This document shows, piece after piece, positions 1 through 9,818 of a DNA stretch of 47,319 nucleotides. This DNA comes from Corynebacterium sp. (lineage in GTDB: Bacteria; Actinomycetota; Actinomycetes; Mycobacteriales; Mycobacteriaceae), in the NCBI RefSeq assembly GCF_030535495.1, contig NZ_JAUNRW010000007.1:1-47319 (forward strand). The letters run 5' to 3'. The position numbers and the translations under genes are program-made. How positions within the stretch are numbered: the stretch's first letter is position 1; the number at the start of each line of letters is the position of its first letter. Below the pieces are notes generated by a model. That model did no database searches. It was not told the DNA's origin and worked only from the letters and a program-made list of their open reading frames with translations.

Positions 1-337
1 CGGCGCAGCCGGCGTCGATGGCGGCGAAGATGTACTTCGGCTGGAAGTGGATGTCCGCGATGACCGGGATCGGCGACTTCTTGGCGATGATCGGCAGCGC
101 CTCCGCGTCGATGGTCTTCGGGCAGGCGACGCGCACGATGTCACAGCCCGAGGCGGTCAGCTGGGCGATCTGCTGCAGGGTGGCGTTGATGTCGTGGGTC
201 TTGGTGGTCGTCATGGACTGCACCGAGATCGGGTGGTCCGAACCGACGCCGACACTGCCGACCATCAGCTGGCGGGTCTGGCGGCGGGGTGCAAGTGTAG
301 GGGGCGGTGCGTCCGGGATACCAAGTCCGATGTTCAT
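1..337 (-). CDS. ispG: 4-hydroxy-3-methylbut-2-enyl diphosphate synthase, N-terminal part (cut by window edge)
   Basis: This is the first 112 codons of IspG (GcpE), the [4Fe-4S] enzyme that converts methylerythritol cyclodiphosphate to HMBPP in the MEP isoprenoid pathway. I read the minus strand from ATG at 337: the protein begins [19 protein letters not shown] and continues through the family blocks [18 protein letters not shown] and DIVRVACP, then [12 protein letters not shown], which form the start of the TIM barrel. The C-terminal cysteines that bind the cluster lie outside the window. It starts 10 bases after the rip1 stop and is two genes downstream of dxr, another MEP enzyme, so dxr-rip1-ispG probably form one operon. 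Confidence 0.95.
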   Translation of the reverse strand, partial: MNIGLGIPDAPPPTLAPRRQTRQLMVGSVGVGSDHPISVQSMTTTKTHDINATLQQIAQLTASGCDIVRVACPKTIDAEALPIIAKKSPIPVIADIHFQPKYIFAAIDAGCA

Positions 338-347
338 GCGCCTTACT

Positions 348-1559
348 CTAGCCGAACAGTCGCACCGGGTTGACCACGTCAGCGACGATGACCAGTCCAC
401 CGATCGTCAGCAGCACCGCGGCCATGGCATAGGTCACAGGCAGCAGCTTCTCGTAGTTCGCGGGACCGGCCGGGGCCAGACCACGCAGACGGCGGAAGAA
501 GTCCCTGACCTTCTCCCACAGCACCACCGCGATGTGCCCGCCGTCGAGCGGCGGCAGCGGGACGAGGTTGAACAGGGCGAGGAAGAAGTTGAGGGAGGCG
601 AGCATCATCCAGAACATGTTCCACAGCGAGCGCTCCACCAGCTCACCGCCGACACGGGAGGCACCGACCACGCTCATCGGGCCCTCGATGTCTCGTTCCG
701 CCCCGAAGATGGAGGCCACCACACCCGGGATCTTCGCCGGGAAGCTGGCGAGCCCGCGGACGGTGGCGTCGAGAAGATCCCAGGTGAACGCCCCGGTGGC
801 ACCGACCGCCGCCACCGGACCGTAGGAGACCCAGGCGTTGTCGATGGGCGCGTTGGACAGTCCCACCGCACCGGCGGCGATCTCATTGCCGGCGGCGTCG
901 AGACGCGTCACCGGGGCGACGGGGACGGTGATCTCCATCGTCTGCCCGCCCCGCTCGACGGTGAGGACGGCATCCTCACCGGGCATGGTCAGCACCGTGT
1001 CCCGCAGCTGGGTGAAGGACTCCATCTCCTGCCCGTTGAGCGCGAGAATCCGGTCGCCGACCTCGACCCCGGCCTCCCCCGCCGGCCCGAGACCCGTGCA
1101 CTCGGCCAGCGTCTCCGGGCCCGTCTGATCGGAGACGCAGGAGACCTCACCGACGGTCGGCGTGGTGTCCACGTTGGGGTTCGGCAGACCGGAGGTGACC
1201 GCCAGTCCGTAGATGATGATGACACCGACAATGACGTTCATCACCACGCCGCCGGAGAGCACCGCCACCCGCTGCCACCACGGCTTGTTCACCATGGCGT
1301 GCGGCTTCTCCTCCTCGGTGAGGGGATCCTGCCCGGTCATGCCCGCGATGTCGCAGTAGCCGCCGAGCGGCAGGGCCGCCACACCGTAGGTGGTGTGTCC
1401 GCGTCGCGTGGACCACACGGTCGGGCCGAAGCCGATGAAGTAGCGGCGCACCCGCATGCCGAAGGCGCGCGCGGTGTACATGTGGCCCGCCTCATGCAGT
1501 GCGATGGTCACCGCGATGCCGAGTGCGAACAGGACCACACCGAGCAGGTATCCGCCCAC
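348..1559 (-). CDS. rip1: Site-2 protease, Rip1/RseP type (M50 zinc metalloprotease)
   Basis: This membrane-embedded zinc protease cuts transmembrane anti-sigma factors or other membrane substrates (regulated intramembrane proteolysis). The zinc motif HEAGH is at residues 22-26 in the first membrane segment. A PDZ-like region (about 130-220) contains [15 protein letters not shown], and the second conserved motif [12 protein letters not shown], which supplies the Asp ligand, is near residue 330. The last membrane segment follows at about 375-400. The length of 403 residues is typical. The start is GTG at 1559, preceded by an AAGGAGA ribosome site about five bases away. It lies between dxr (8-base gap) and ispG, the same order as in mycobacteria. 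Substrates cannot be told from the sequence. Confidence 0.95.
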   Translation of the reverse strand: MGGYLLGVVLFALGIAVTIALHEAGHMYTARAFGMRVRRYFIGFGPTVWSTRRGHTTYGVAALPLGGYCDIAGMTGQDPLTEEEKPHAMVNKPWWQRVAVLSGGVVMNVIVGVIIIYGLAVTSGLPNPNVDTTPTVGEVSCVSDQTGPETLAECTGLGPAGEAGVEVGDRILALNGQEMESFTQLRDTVLTMPGEDAVLTVERGGQTMEITVPVAPVTRLDAAGNEIAAGAVGLSNAPIDNAWVSYGPVAAVGATGAFTWDLLDATVRGLASFPAKIPGVVASIFGAERDIEGPMSVVGASRVGGELVERSLWNMFWMMLASLNFFLALFNLVPLPPLDGGHIAVVLWEKVRDFFRRLRGLAPAGPANYEKLLPVTYAMAAVLLTIGGLVIVADVVNPVRLFG

Positions 1560-1567
1560 TGGTCTCC

Positions 1568-2758
1568 TTAGGAATCGAGCTTATCGACGATCGCGTTGGC
1601 CCGTGCCCGGGCCTCCGACTCGACCGCCAGGATGTCGTCGACGCTCGACGGTACACCAGCGAACTGATCGGCCCCGGCCACGACCTCGGCCACGGTGTCG
1701 ACGATCTGCGGGAAGCGGATCCGTCCGGCCAGGAAGGCGGCGGCCGCCTCCTCGTTGGCGGCGTTGTACACCGCCGGGAAGGTTCCGCGCCGCGTGGCGA
1801 CCTCGCGCGCAAGTTGGACCGCCGGGAAGGCGGCGTCGTCAAGCGGCTCGAAACGCCAGTCATGGGCTTGGGTGAAATCGAGCGCCGGCTGCGCACCCGC
1901 GACGCGCCGCGGCCAGTCCAGCGCCAGGGAGATCGGCAGTTTCATCGACGGCGGGGAGGCCTGCGCGATGGTGGCACCGTCACAGAAGGTGATCATGGAG
2001 TGGATGATGGACTGCGGGTGCACGGTGACATCGATTCGCTCCGCCGGAATGCCGAAGAGCAGCGTCGCCTCGATGAGCTCGAGCCCCTTGTTGATGAGGG
2101 TCGCCGAGTTGAGCGTGTTCATCTGCCCCATCGACCACGTGGGGTGCGCCGCCGCCTGCTGCGGGCTGACATCCCACATCTGCTCCCGGCTGAGGCCGCG
2201 GAAGGGGCCACCGGAGGCGGTGAGGACGAAACGCTCGATCTCCCGTTCCGTTCCCGAATGCAGGCACTGTGCCATGGCCGAATGCTCGGAGTCGACGGGC
2301 ACGATCTGCCCGGGGGCGGCGGCCGCCATGACCAGATCACCGCCGGCCACCAGGGACTCCTTGTTGGCCAGCGCCAGGGTGGTCCCGGCCTCGATGGTGG
2401 CCAGGGTCGCGGCCAGCCCGAGCGATCCGACCAGGGCGTTGAGGACGGTGTCGGCCTCCACGCCGCGCACCAGATCCTCGGCGGCAGCGGGCCCGGAGAG
2501 CACGGGACCACCGAGTGCTGCGGACACCTCGGCGGCGGCCTGCTCCCCGGCCACCGCCACGCGATCCGGGCCCAGGCCCAGCTGCCGGGCCTGGGCGATG
2601 ACCAGTGCCGGGTCCGATCCTCCCGCCGCGATGCCGACCACCTCGAACAGCTCCGGATTGTCTGCGATCACCTCGATCGCCTGGGTACCGATCGACCCGG
2701 TCGATCCGAGCAGAAGAATGCGCCTGGGGGTATCAGCGGATGTTTTCACGACCCCCAT
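1568..2758 (-). CDS. dxr: 1-deoxy-D-xylulose 5-phosphate reductoisomerase
   Basis: Dxr converts DXP to 2-C-methylerythritol 4-phosphate with NADPH, the committed step of the MEP pathway. The N-terminal Rossmann motif GSTGSIG is at residues 18-24. The metal and substrate region PVDSEHSA follows mid-protein, then [10 protein letters not shown] and the [15 protein letters not shown] block typical of the family. The product is 396 residues. The frame stays open far upstream, but I place the start at ATG 2758 because GGGAG lies seven bases before it and the homologous sequence begins there. It is the first gene of the dxr-rip1-ispG run. The stop-proximal VDK codons carry one copy of the GTCGATAAGC motif described under findings. 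Confidence 0.96.
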   Translation of the reverse strand: MGVVKTSADTPRRILLLGSTGSIGTQAIEVIADNPELFEVVGIAAGGSDPALVIAQARQLGLGPDRVAVAGEQAAAEVSAALGGPVLSGPAAAEDLVRGVEADTVLNALVGSLGLAATLATIEAGTTLALANKESLVAGGDLVMAAAAPGQIVPVDSEHSAMAQCLHSGTEREIERFVLTASGGPFRGLSREQMWDVSPQQAAAHPTWSMGQMNTLNSATLINKGLELIEATLLFGIPAERIDVTVHPQSIIHSMITFCDGATIAQASPPSMKLPISLALDWPRRVAGAQPALDFTQAHDWRFEPLDDAAFPAVQLAREVATRRGTFPAVYNAANEEAAAAFLAGRIRFPQIVDTVAEVVAGADQFAGVPSSVDDILAVESEARARANAIVDKLDS

Positions 2759-2860
2759 TGTGTCACTCCCGAACTCTTGGGGGTGTTTTGTCGCACCTGG
2801 CCAACCTATGTGCAAAGATATGGGGCAAGTTAAACATGCCTTCATGACAAGGAGAACAAC
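2759..2860. other. Divergent intergenic region between dxr and the DUF2631 gene
   Basis: This 102-base gap must hold the promoters of dxr (minus) and of the gene at 2861 (plus). It is more AT-rich than its surroundings (TATGGGGCAAGTTAAAC around 2819-2836). I see no convincing paired -35/-10 boxes and no operator palindrome. AAGGAG at 2849-2854 is the ribosome site of the plus-strand gene. Confidence 0.4.
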
Positions 2861-3364
2861 GTGGCTGCTTCCCACGAGATCGTGCCTGAGGTCCACAGCG
2901 GTACCTCCACCCTGGATGTACCCTCCGCCGCCTACGGCTGGAGTGAGCTCTCCCGCACCACCGTTCAGGTGGCGGGTTGGGTGTCGGTCCTGATCCTGCT
3001 GGGTTACAACTTCGGTAACCACGAGGGCCACGTTGAGACCATCTGGCTGCTGTCCATCGCCGCACTGGTGGCCATCGGTCTGCTCATCCACCTGTTCGAG
3101 CCGAAGCTGAGCCAGGTGCGTACCCTCTCGGCCCGTAACCAGCCGATCAACCACCGCGAGCCCGACTGGACCTACAACCAGAAGACCCTCTCCGGTGTCT
3201 ACGCTGACCTGACGGACTCCCAGCTGATCGCCATGAACATCGATCCGGCCCGCGTCCAGCACCTGCGCGCCACCCCGGCCGTCGAGTCCCGCCACGCTGT
3301 GTCCACCGACACCATCGCCACCGGTACCGGCTCCACCGCCGCCTCCGAGCTCGAGGCCCGCTAA
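2861..3364 (+). CDS. DUF2631-family membrane protein
   Basis: This is a small conserved actinobacterial membrane protein of unknown function (167 residues). The sequence shows a polar N-terminus, a possible two-helix membrane region at about residues 35-50 and 60-78, then a soluble tail containing [15 protein letters not shown] and a Thr/Ser/Ala-rich end. I assign DUF2631 from the recalled pattern of such proteins encoded next to dxr/rip1 in mycobacteria. The start is GTG at 2861 with AAGGAG seven bases upstream. A strong hairpin terminator follows, so it looks monocistronic. A role in envelope or isoprenoid biology is only guilt by association. Confidence 0.8.
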   Translation: MAASHEIVPEVHSGTSTLDVPSAAYGWSELSRTTVQVAGWVSVLILLGYNFGNHEGHVETIWLLSIAALVAIGLLIHLFEPKLSQVRTLSARNQPINHREPDWTYNQKTLSGVYADLTDSQLIAMNIDPARVQHLRATPAVESRHAVSTDTIATGTGSTAASELEAR

Positions 3365-3381
3365 GCAGCACGAGAAGTTAC

Positions 3382-3412
3382 AACCGCTCTCCCCCGCCGG
3401 GAGGGCGGTTTT
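3382..3412 (+). terminator. Rho-independent terminator of the DUF2631 gene
   Basis: The 12-base arms AACCGCTCTCCC (3382-3393) and GGGAGGGCGGTT (3399-3410) pair with one G-T wobble around a five-base loop and are followed by TTTT. It sits 18 bases after the stop and before the convergent permease gene. Confidence 0.85.
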
Positions 3413-3441
3413 GTCGTGCCCTCTGCGACCCTCCGCGGCCC

Positions 3442-4974
3442 TTAGTTGACCCAGCGGGAGACTCGGCCGTAGATCTCCGGCAGCCGGGCGCGCACCCGCT
3501 TCTCCGCCAGCCGGAGGCACACCCAGTAGAACGCGGCGGGCACGGCCAGCACGAGCAGCACACCGGGGACGACCCACCCGACGGCGATCATGACCGCGCC
3601 CGGTGCCGCCGGGATCCAGCCGAGCAGCAGGGAGCCGAAGGCGGCCACGAAGGCGGCACCGGAGAATCCGGACTTGTCGGCCCACGGGCTGGTGCCCGGT
3701 TTCGCGGTGGGGAAAGGATTGTGGGTGCTCAGCAGCAGGGCCAGCCCGGCGACGGTGATGAGCATGCCGCAGGCGACGATGCCGACGAGCACGGCGCGGC
3801 CGGTGTTGTCGGCGAGGATGATGCTGGCGATGCTGAAAAGGACCACCAGCACCACCATGGGTGTCATCTGCGCAAGGTGCCGTCCGAGCAGCAACGTGCG
3901 GGCGGGCACCCCGGCGACGATGGTGCTCCACATGGCGGGGCCATCGTAGCCGAAGTCGTTGCTGGCCAGGGACCCGGACAGGAGCGCGATGAGGATCATG
4001 CCGACGTAGAGCATGGGTTCTTCACCGGTGGCCCCCTGCACCAGCAGGACCGCGGCGATGATCGGGAAGGTGACGACGGAACCGATCATGCGGGGATCGC
4101 GGCGGAAGTACCGCAACCCGCGGGAGTAGATCATCGCGCCCGGCGTGTACGGCAGCCCGGGCAACAGCACGCCCTCCTTCCGTTCCTCGGTGTCCTCGTG
4201 GGTGACGGAATCGGCGGGTGCGTCGAGGCGCCGGCCGATGACCCGACGCCACCACCAGACACCGAGCACGACGGTGAGCACCGTGATGGCGAGCTGGGCG
4301 GCGGCGGGGAGCCAGGCGGCGTCGATAAGCGAGGCGAGCAGGCCGGCCGGGGCCGCCGCCGGGGTCCAGGCGAGGATGCGGCCGATCCGGTCGAGGGGGA
4401 TGCTGTCCAGGCCGTAGGAGATGAGCACGTTGAAACCGAAGATCATCACGATGACCAGCACGCCGGAGAGGATGTTCATCCGTTCGGAGGACACGCGGCC
4501 GCCCCCGGAGCTGAGGATGCGGGCCAGCTCCCCCAGCAGCAGCGTCATGAGAAGGACGACCGGCATGACCAGGATCCACCACCACCCTGACAACCAGACC
4601 GCGACGCCGGTGGCCAGCACCGTGGTCACTGCGGCGATGGCGCCGCGGGTGGTCAGCAGCGTGGACCACGCCATGGCCGGGTGCAGGTCCCGCTCGGTGA
4701 CGGGCAGGGTGGCGAAGTCGGCGGCGTTGAGCTGGGACTCCCCGGAGGGGATGACCACCGCGACGGCGATGTAGGCGATGACACCCATTCCCACCATGCC
4801 CGCCATCCCCCAGGCCCGGTCCGGCGCGTCGAGCATCCACACGCTCATGGTCAGGCTCACCAGTCCGATGAAGGCGTAGAGGGCGAGCAGCACCGCCATG
4901 ATCATCGACGCCGAGTTGCCCGCCATCGAGCGCTTCCACAGGGTGCGGTGCAGCCGCAACAGCAGTGAGGTCAT
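3442..4974 (-). CDS. ABC-2 type transporter permease
   Basis: This is the membrane half of an ABC exporter (510 residues). It has about a dozen hydrophobic segments spread along its length, including [24 protein letters not shown] stretches near the N-terminus, and a hydrophilic central loop near residues 265-285. I start it at ATG 4974 because ATGA overlaps the stop of the upstream ATPase gene, a sign of translational coupling; GTG at 4983 would add three residues. Together with the ATPase it makes a complete exporter, most likely for a lipid, peptide or drug, but nothing in the sequence reveals the substrate. One GTCGATAAGC motif copy lies at 4321-4330 in a Leu-Ile-Asp triplet. Confidence 0.85.
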   Translation of the reverse strand: MTSLLLRLHRTLWKRSMAGNSASMIMAVLLALYAFIGLVSLTMSVWMLDAPDRAWGMAGMVGMGVIAYIAVAVVIPSGESQLNAADFATLPVTERDLHPAMAWSTLLTTRGAIAAVTTVLATGVAVWLSGWWWILVMPVVLLMTLLLGELARILSSGGGRVSSERMNILSGVLVIVMIFGFNVLISYGLDSIPLDRIGRILAWTPAAAPAGLLASLIDAAWLPAAAQLAITVLTVVLGVWWWRRVIGRRLDAPADSVTHEDTEERKEGVLLPGLPYTPGAMIYSRGLRYFRRDPRMIGSVVTFPIIAAVLLVQGATGEEPMLYVGMILIALLSGSLASNDFGYDGPAMWSTIVAGVPARTLLLGRHLAQMTPMVVLVVLFSIASIILADNTGRAVLVGIVACGMLITVAGLALLLSTHNPFPTAKPGTSPWADKSGFSGAAFVAAFGSLLLGWIPAAPGAVMIAVGWVVPGVLLVLAVPAAFYWVCLRLAEKRVRARLPEIYGRVSRWVN

Positions 4975-5735
4975 CGCAGCCACCCCAGGGTCTCGTCGTC
5001 GAGGTCGCGGCCACCGACGTAGCGCACGAAGGTGTCCACGAGGCTGGACCCCTGGCGCACCTCATCGACGTGCCCGGCCGCAAGTACCGTCCCCTGGTGG
5101 ATGATCGCGACATGATCGCACAGTCCCTCCACCAGCTCCATGACGTGGGAGGACAGCACGACGGTGCCGCCGCGGGCCGCGTACCGGCGCAGGATCTGCT
5201 GGATGTGGCGACCCGACACCGGGTCGACGGCCTCGAGCGGCTCATCGAGGATGAGGATCTCCGGGTTGTGCAGGAGCGCTCCCGCCAGCAGGATCTTCTT
5301 CGTCATGCCGGCGGAGTAGTCGACGATGAATTTCGGTCCGGCGTCGGTGAGGCCGAGGGCGTCGAGAAGCTCCGTGGCGCGGTGCTCCACCTCCGCCTGC
5401 GGCAGCCCGCGGATACCGCCGAGGTACTGCAGATACTCGCGTCCGGAGAGGCGGTCGAAGACCGGTACCCCGTCCACGAGCAGGCCCATCGCCTGCTTCG
5501 CGGGCAGCGGATCCTGCCACACATCATGGCCGGCGACCCAGGCGCGGCCTTCCGTCGGGCGCGCGAGGCCAGCGACCATGGAAATCATCGTCGTCTTGCC
5601 CGCGCCGTTGGGGCCGACGATGCCGTAGATGGATCCGCGCGGGATATCGAGAGAGAGCTTGTCGACGGCCACCTGGCTCCCGAAGACCTTCGTCAGGTCC
5701 CGGACCGCCAGTGCCTGCAGAGTGGGGTCAGTCAT
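4971..5735 (-). CDS. ABC transporter ATP-binding protein
   Basis: This is the nucleotide-binding subunit (254 residues) that drives the neighbouring ABC-2 permease. Walker A is GPNGAGKTT (about 38-46). The signature loop reads YSAGMTKK, a degenerate form of LSGGQ found in ABC-2 exporters. Walker B is ILILDEPLEAVDP, followed by the H-loop in VVLSSHVMELVE. The gene overlaps the permease by four bases. The order of rlmN upstream with an 18-base gap would allow cotranscription with rlmN. This is a CcmA/DrrA-like ATPase and the substrate is unknown. Confidence 0.92.
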   Translation of the reverse strand: MTDPTLQALAVRDLTKVFGSQVAVDKLSLDIPRGSIYGIVGPNGAGKTTMISMVAGLARPTEGRAWVAGHDVWQDPLPAKQAMGLLVDGVPVFDRLSGREYLQYLGGIRGLPQAEVEHRATELLDALGLTDAGPKFIVDYSAGMTKKILLAGALLHNPEILILDEPLEAVDPVSGRHIQQILRRYAARGGTVVLSSHVMELVEGLCDHVAIIHQGTVLAAGHVDEVRQGSSLVDTFVRYVGGRDLDDETLGWLR

Positions 5736-5753
5736 GCCCCCACGGTAGCGTCG

Positions 5754-6851
5754 CTACTTCTCCTCGGCAGCAAGCTGGCCGCAGGCGGCGGCGATCTCCT
5801 GGCCACGGGTGTCGCGCACCGTACACGGCACGCCCTGGGCGATGACGCGGCGGACGAACTCGGCCTGTCGGTCCTTCGGGGAGGCGTCCCACTTCGAGCC
5901 CGGGGTCGGGTTGAGCGGGATGAGGTTGACGTGGACCTTCGGGCCGAGGGCCTTGTGCAGCTTCTTACCCAGCAGGTCCGCACGCCAGTCGTGGTCGTTG
6001 ATGTCGCGGATGAGGGCGTACTCGATGGACACGCGGCGCCCGGACTTGTCGGCGTAGTAGCGGGCGGCGTCGAGCACCTCCTCGACGGAGAATCGGTTGT
6101 TGATGGGCACGAGGGTGTCGCGCAGCTCATCATCCGGGGTGTGCAGGGACACCGCGAGGCGGACGGACATGTTCTCGTCCGCGAGCTTGCGGATCGCCGG
6201 GGCCAGCCCCACCGTCGAGACCGTGACGTTGCGCTGCGAGATACCGAAGCCCTGCGGGGAGGGCTGCGTGATCTGGCGCACCGCCGAGACGACGCGCTTG
6301 TAGTTGGCCAGCGGTTCCCCCATGCCCATGAACACGATGTTGGACAGGCGGGAGCCCTCCGCCTCCATCGTGGCGGCGGCCGCGCGCACCTGGTCGACGA
6401 TCTCGGACGCCGAGAGGTTGCGGTCCAGTCCGGCCTGGCCGGTGGCGCAGAACGGGCAGGCCATGCCGCAGCCGGCCTGGGAGGAGATGCACAACGTGGC
6501 ACGGTCCGGGTAGCGCATGAGGACCGACTCCAGCAGAGTTCCGTCGTTGAGGCGCCACAGGGACTTGGTCGTGTCCCCGTCGTCGGTCTCGATGGAACGG
6601 ATCGGGGTGAGCAGCGTCGGGAAGAGTTCCCGGGCCACCGTCTCGCGGGCATCCGCCGGCAGGTCCGTCATGGTGGAGGGATCCGCCTCGAAGCGGCCGT
6701 AGTAGTGGCGGGCGATCTGATCGGCGCGGAACTTCGGGAGGCCGAGCGCCGTGATGCGCTCGACGCGCTCCTCGGGGGTGAGATCGGCGAAGTGGGTGGG
6801 CGGCATGCCGCGCTTCGGCGCGGAGAACTGGAGAGCAACGGGTTCAGCCAT
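5754..6851 (-). CDS. rlmN: Dual-specificity RNA methyltransferase RlmN (radical SAM)
   Basis: RlmN methylates C2 of A2503 in 23S rRNA, and of A37 in some tRNAs, using a radical SAM cluster. The CX3CX2C motif is C128, C132 and C135 ([12 protein letters not shown]). A resolving cysteine lies in [15 protein letters not shown] near the C-terminus (about residue 357). The 365-residue length fits the family. The frame is open 35 codons further upstream, but I start at ATG 6851 because GGGGGG lies about four bases before it and the conserved region begins there. The same rlmN-to-cdsA neighbourhood is found in mycobacteria. Confidence 0.96.
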   Translation of the reverse strand: MAEPVALQFSAPKRGMPPTHFADLTPEERVERITALGLPKFRADQIARHYYGRFEADPSTMTDLPADARETVARELFPTLLTPIRSIETDDGDTTKSLWRLNDGTLLESVLMRYPDRATLCISSQAGCGMACPFCATGQAGLDRNLSASEIVDQVRAAAATMEAEGSRLSNIVFMGMGEPLANYKRVVSAVRQITQPSPQGFGISQRNVTVSTVGLAPAIRKLADENMSVRLAVSLHTPDDELRDTLVPINNRFSVEEVLDAARYYADKSGRRVSIEYALIRDINDHDWRADLLGKKLHKALGPKVHVNLIPLNPTPGSKWDASPKDRQAEFVRRVIAQGVPCTVRDTRGQEIAAACGQLAAEEK

Positions 6852-6943
6852 AGTGCCCCCCATCTTTGCATGTCGCAGGACTGTTACCCAAGTGTATGAC
6901 GTGTTACGTGGCGGAATTCGCATGCACAGCGTTGAATGATGGT

Positions 6944-7399
6944 ATGACACGACCACAGAGCAATGACCCGGTGTACGACAACGAGCCGGTGTACGACATG
7001 GAACCGGACCGCTCCCCCGCTGTGCGCGACGAGCCCATGCCCGACCACCTCGACGAGCACCGCGACATCCACGCCGAGGACACCCCGGACCCGGCCCCCT
7101 CGCGGCAGGGCCCGGTGACAGAGACCGAGGTGGAGACGAAGGTCAAGGGTTCACTGGCGGGTGGCACCTGGGCGGCACTCATCGCGGGAGCCCTCCTGCT
7201 CATCGCCCTGCTGGTGTTCATCCTGCAGAACCAGCAGCAGGTCGAGCTCAACGTCCTGACGTGGACCTTCCACTTCCCGGCCGGTATCGGCTACCTGTTC
7301 TCCGCGATCACCGGTGCGCTCATCATGGCGCTCGTCGGTGTGGTCCGCATGTTCGAGCTGCGCCGCCAGGTCAAGCGGCAGCGGAAGATGCGCGGATAG
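6944..7399 (+). CDS. LapA-domain (DUF1049) membrane protein
   Basis: This is a 151-residue protein with an acidic, Pro/Asp-rich cytoplasmic N-terminus of about 75 residues that contains a short repeat, [14 protein letters not shown]. Two membrane helices follow: about 80-97 ([19 protein letters not shown]) and about 115-135. The phrase [16 protein letters not shown] between them is the LapA/DUF1049 hallmark. The tail [14 protein letters not shown] is very basic. I start at ATG 6944; the upstream in-frame ATG at 6866 would add 26 residues that look non-coding. LapA-type proteins are linked to envelope lipid assembly in proteobacteria, and the actinobacterial role is unknown. Confidence 0.8.
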   Translation: MTRPQSNDPVYDNEPVYDMEPDRSPAVRDEPMPDHLDEHRDIHAEDTPDPAPSRQGPVTETEVETKVKGSLAGGTWAALIAGALLLIALLVFILQNQQQVELNVLTWTFHFPAGIGYLFSAITGALIMALVGVVRMFELRRQVKRQRKMRG

Positions 7400-7405
7400 T
7401 CCCGG

Positions 7406-7437
7406 TGGTGCTCAGCCACCCAGGACGCTGAGCACCA
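7406..7437. terminator. Hairpin across the convergent ends of the LapA-domain gene and cdsA
   Basis: TGGTGCTCAGC (7406-7416) and GCTGAGCACCA (7427-7437) are perfect 11-base arms around a 10-base loop. The structure covers the cdsA stop codon and follows the plus-strand stop by seven bases. There is no T-run on either side, so it may be a bidirectional stop or an RNA-stabilising 3' end rather than a canonical terminator. Confidence 0.5.
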
Positions 7438-8281
7438 GCCAGGTGACCATCGCGGAGGGCAGCATGCCGTCGAGGCGGTCCATGAGGCCGCCGTGACCGG
7501 GCAACAGGGTGGACATGTCCTTGATGCCCAGCTCGCGCTTGAACTGGGATTCCACCAGATCACCGAGCGTCGCACAGACCACCAGACCCAGGCCCATGAG
7601 TGCTCCGATCCACCACGCCTCACCGAGCAGCAGCGCGACGGTGAGGGCACCGGTGACCACGCCTCCGGTGACGGATCCGGCAAACCCCTCCCAGGACTTC
7701 TTCGGGCTCACCGCCGGGGCCATGGGGCGGGACCCGAACATGACGCCGGCGATGTATCCGCCCGTGTCGGAGGCGATCACGCACAGCATGAACGTGACGA
7801 TGTACGCCCCCGGCCAGATCCCCTCCGAGGAGATGAGCGAGAGCATCGCCGCGAAGGAGGCGAACAGGGGGATCCACGTGAGGACGAAGATCGCCACCGC
7901 CGTATCCCGCAGATAGTTCTGCGGCGGGGTGGTGCGACCGTGGTAGAAGAGCCGGCCGAACATCATGAACAGCACGGCGGTGACGTAGGCCGCCACCAGG
8001 CCGGTGGTGCCGAAGGGCCAGGACAGCCACACCATGAGCTGTCCGAGCACCAGCATGGGCGCCCGCGGGATGAAGTACGAGTGTTCGCGCAGCCGCACGA
8101 TCACTTCCCACGTCGCCACGCCCACCGCGGCGGCCACGAGCGGGTACCAGCCGATGGGGCCGATCCACACCGCCAGGAGCACCAGCCCGCCGAGCAACGC
8201 GCTGACCCCGATGGCCGCCGGCAGGTTCCGACCGGCCGAGTTCCGCGGTTTCGGCAGGTGGCCCAACTTCGCTTCAGTCAC
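7412..8281 (-). CDS. cdsA: Phosphatidate cytidylyltransferase
   Basis: CdsA makes CDP-diacylglycerol from phosphatidic acid and CTP, feeding phospholipid and phosphatidylinositol synthesis. This is a polytopic membrane protein of 289 residues. The C-terminal signature is visible as IASDTGGYIAGVMFGSRP followed by SPKKSWEGFAGS, where the Asp and Lys positions are the catalytic core. The start is GTG at 8281, supported by AGGAGG seven bases upstream. It follows frr in a conserved frr-cdsA-rlmN order. The cytosolic N-terminus, about 25 residues, is basic. Confidence 0.96.
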   Translation of the reverse strand: MTEAKLGHLPKPRNSAGRNLPAAIGVSALLGGLVLLAVWIGPIGWYPLVAAAVGVATWEVIVRLREHSYFIPRAPMLVLGQLMVWLSWPFGTTGLVAAYVTAVLFMMFGRLFYHGRTTPPQNYLRDTAVAIFVLTWIPLFASFAAMLSLISSEGIWPGAYIVTFMLCVIASDTGGYIAGVMFGSRPMAPAVSPKKSWEGFAGSVTGGVVTGALTVALLLGEAWWIGALMGLGLVVCATLGDLVESQFKRELGIKDMSTLLPGHGGLMDRLDGMLPSAMVTWLVLSVLGG

Positions 8282-8356
8282 CTGGGGCCTCCTGGATGAT
8301 GGGGAACGGACAAAGGATCGGGGGGTACGCGGGTGGCGTCGTGAAGCAGGGAGGTC

Positions 8357-8914
8357 CTAGACCTCCATCAGCTCCTCTTCCTTGCGGGAGACGACCTCGT
8401 CGATCTGGGCGACGTAGTTCGCGGTGACCTTGTCCAGTTCCTTCTCGGCGGCCTGGACCTCGTCCTCGCCGGCGTCGCCGTCCTTCTGCAGCTTCTTCAG
8501 CTGCTCCATGCCCTTGCGGCGGATGTTGCGGATGGCGATCTTGCCGTCCTCACCCTTGCCCTTGGCCACCTTGACCATGTCACGGCGGCGCTCCTCGGTC
8601 AGCTGCGGGATGGTCACGCGCAGGACCTGGCCGTCGTTGGTGGGGTTGACGCCGAGGTCGGAGTTGCGGATGGCGTTCTCGATCTCGCCCATGACGTTCA
8701 TCTCGTAGGGCTTGATGAGCAGCATGCGCGGCTCCGGCACGGAGATGGTGGCCATCTGGGTGATCGGGGTGGGCACGCCGTAGTACTCGGCGATGACACC
8801 GTTGAACATCGCCGGGTTGGCACGACCGGTACGGATCGTCGTCAGATCCTCGCGGGTGTGCTCGACGGTGTGGGTCATGCGGTCCTCGGACTCGAAGAGG
8901 ATCTCGTCGATCAT
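8357..8914 (-). CDS. frr: Ribosome recycling factor
   Basis: RRF releases the 70S post-termination complex with EF-G. The 185-residue protein has the expected three-helix-bundle sequence, including [15 protein letters not shown], the [15 protein letters not shown] block and [20 protein letters not shown], and ends in a charged helix. The start is ATG 8914 with AAAGG about nine bases upstream. It is encoded between pyrH and cdsA, the usual bacterial order pyrH-frr-cdsA. Nothing is unusual. Confidence 0.97.
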   Translation of the reverse strand: MIDEILFESEDRMTHTVEHTREDLTTIRTGRANPAMFNGVIAEYYGVPTPITQMATISVPEPRMLLIKPYEMNVMGEIENAIRNSDLGVNPTNDGQVLRVTIPQLTEERRRDMVKVAKGKGEDGKIAIRNIRRKGMEQLKKLQKDGDAGEDEVQAAEKELDKVTANYVAQIDEVVSRKEEELMEV

Positions 8915-8967
8915 GGGTGAAGCCTTTCTTAAGGTGTGTTTACCTGCATCAATCTACCAGGCTGAGC

Positions 8968-9696
8968 TCAGGAGTTGACGAGCGTGCCGATCTGCTCGCC
9001 GGCGACCGCACGCGCGATGTTGCCTTCGGTGAGGAGGTTGAACACCAGGATCGGCATGTCGTTGTCCATGCACAGGGAGAACGCGGTGGCGTCGGCGACC
9101 TTGAGGCCCTTCTCGATGACCTCGCGCGGGGTGATCTCGGTGAACAGCTCCGCATCCGGGTTGGTGCGCGGGTCGTCGGAGTACACGCCGTCGACACCCT
9201 TGGCCAGGAAGAGCACGTCGCAGCCGATCTCCAGGGCACGCTGCGCGGCGGTGGTGTCGGTGGAGAAGTACGGCATACCCATGCCGGCACCGAAGATGAC
9301 CACGCGGCCCTTCTCCAGGTGGCGGACAGCACGCAGCGGCAGGTAGGGCTCGGCGACCTGGGCCATGTTGATGGCGGTCTGCACGCGGCAGTCCACCCCC
9401 TTCTGCTGCAGGAAGTCCTGCAGTGCGAGGCAGTTCATCACCGTGCCGAGCATGCCCATGTAGTCGGAGCGGGCGCGGTCCATGCCACGCTGCTGCAGTT
9501 CGGCACCGCGGAAGAAGTTGCCGCCGCCGATGACCACGGCGATCTCCGCGCCGGTGTTGGCCACCTCGGCGATCTGGCGGGCGACGTTCTCGACGACATC
9601 GGGATCGATGCCGACCTCGCCACCGCCGAACATCTCACCTCCGAGCTTCAACATGACGCGCTTGTAGCTGGTCCGTTTCGGGGTGGGGTTGGTCAC
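8968..9696 (-). CDS. pyrH: Uridylate kinase (UMP kinase)
   Basis: PyrH phosphorylates UMP to UDP in pyrimidine nucleotide synthesis. It belongs to the amino-acid-kinase fold and is hexameric in bacteria. Seen in the sequence: [13 protein letters not shown] near the N-terminus (phosphate loop), [28 protein letters not shown] and [17 protein letters not shown] nucleotide/uracil contacts ([13 protein letters not shown]). I prefer the GTG start at 9696 (242 residues) because AAGGAG lies eight bases upstream; an ATG at 9738 would add 14 unconserved residues. It is followed by frr 53 bases later, and a terminator separates it from tsf. Confidence 0.95.
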   Translation of the reverse strand: MTNPTPKRTSYKRVMLKLGGEMFGGGEVGIDPDVVENVARQIAEVANTGAEIAVVIGGGNFFRGAELQQRGMDRARSDYMGMLGTVMNCLALQDFLQQKGVDCRVQTAINMAQVAEPYLPLRAVRHLEKGRVVIFGAGMGMPYFSTDTTAAQRALEIGCDVLFLAKGVDGVYSDDPRTNPDAELFTEITPREVIEKGLKVADATAFSLCMDNDMPILVFNLLTEGNIARAVAGEQIGTLVNS

Positions 9697-9762
9697 CGTG
9701 TGAGCTCCTTGAGAGGGGGCGGTTTGATCGGATCCCATCCTATCCCGTGGCCGGGGGACGCG

Positions 9763-9794
9763 AAAACCGCCGCGCCCCGGAGGGCAGCGGCGGT
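9763..9794 (-). terminator. Rho-independent terminator after tsf
   Basis: Arms ACCGCCGC (9766-9773) and GCGGCGGT (9787-9794) pair around a 13-base loop. On the minus strand the stem is followed by TTTT (9766-9763). It lies just beyond the tsf stop and upstream of pyrH, so pyrH-frr-cdsA should have its own promoter. Confidence 0.8.
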
Positions 9795-9818
9795 CGTCGA
9801 TAAGCGTGAGGCGGGGCC

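Noticed and set aside
18..1571. Long plus-strand frame of 517 codons opposite ispG and rip1
   Set aside because: It is an antisense shadow: His/Arg/Asp-rich composition, and the minus strand holds clear IspG and RseP signatures.
1568..3931. One 787-residue open frame covering dxr and much upstream sequence
   Set aside because: Only the part from ATG 2758 matches Dxr; the rest runs through an intergenic region and the DUF2631 gene on the opposite strand, typical of GC-rich spurious frames.
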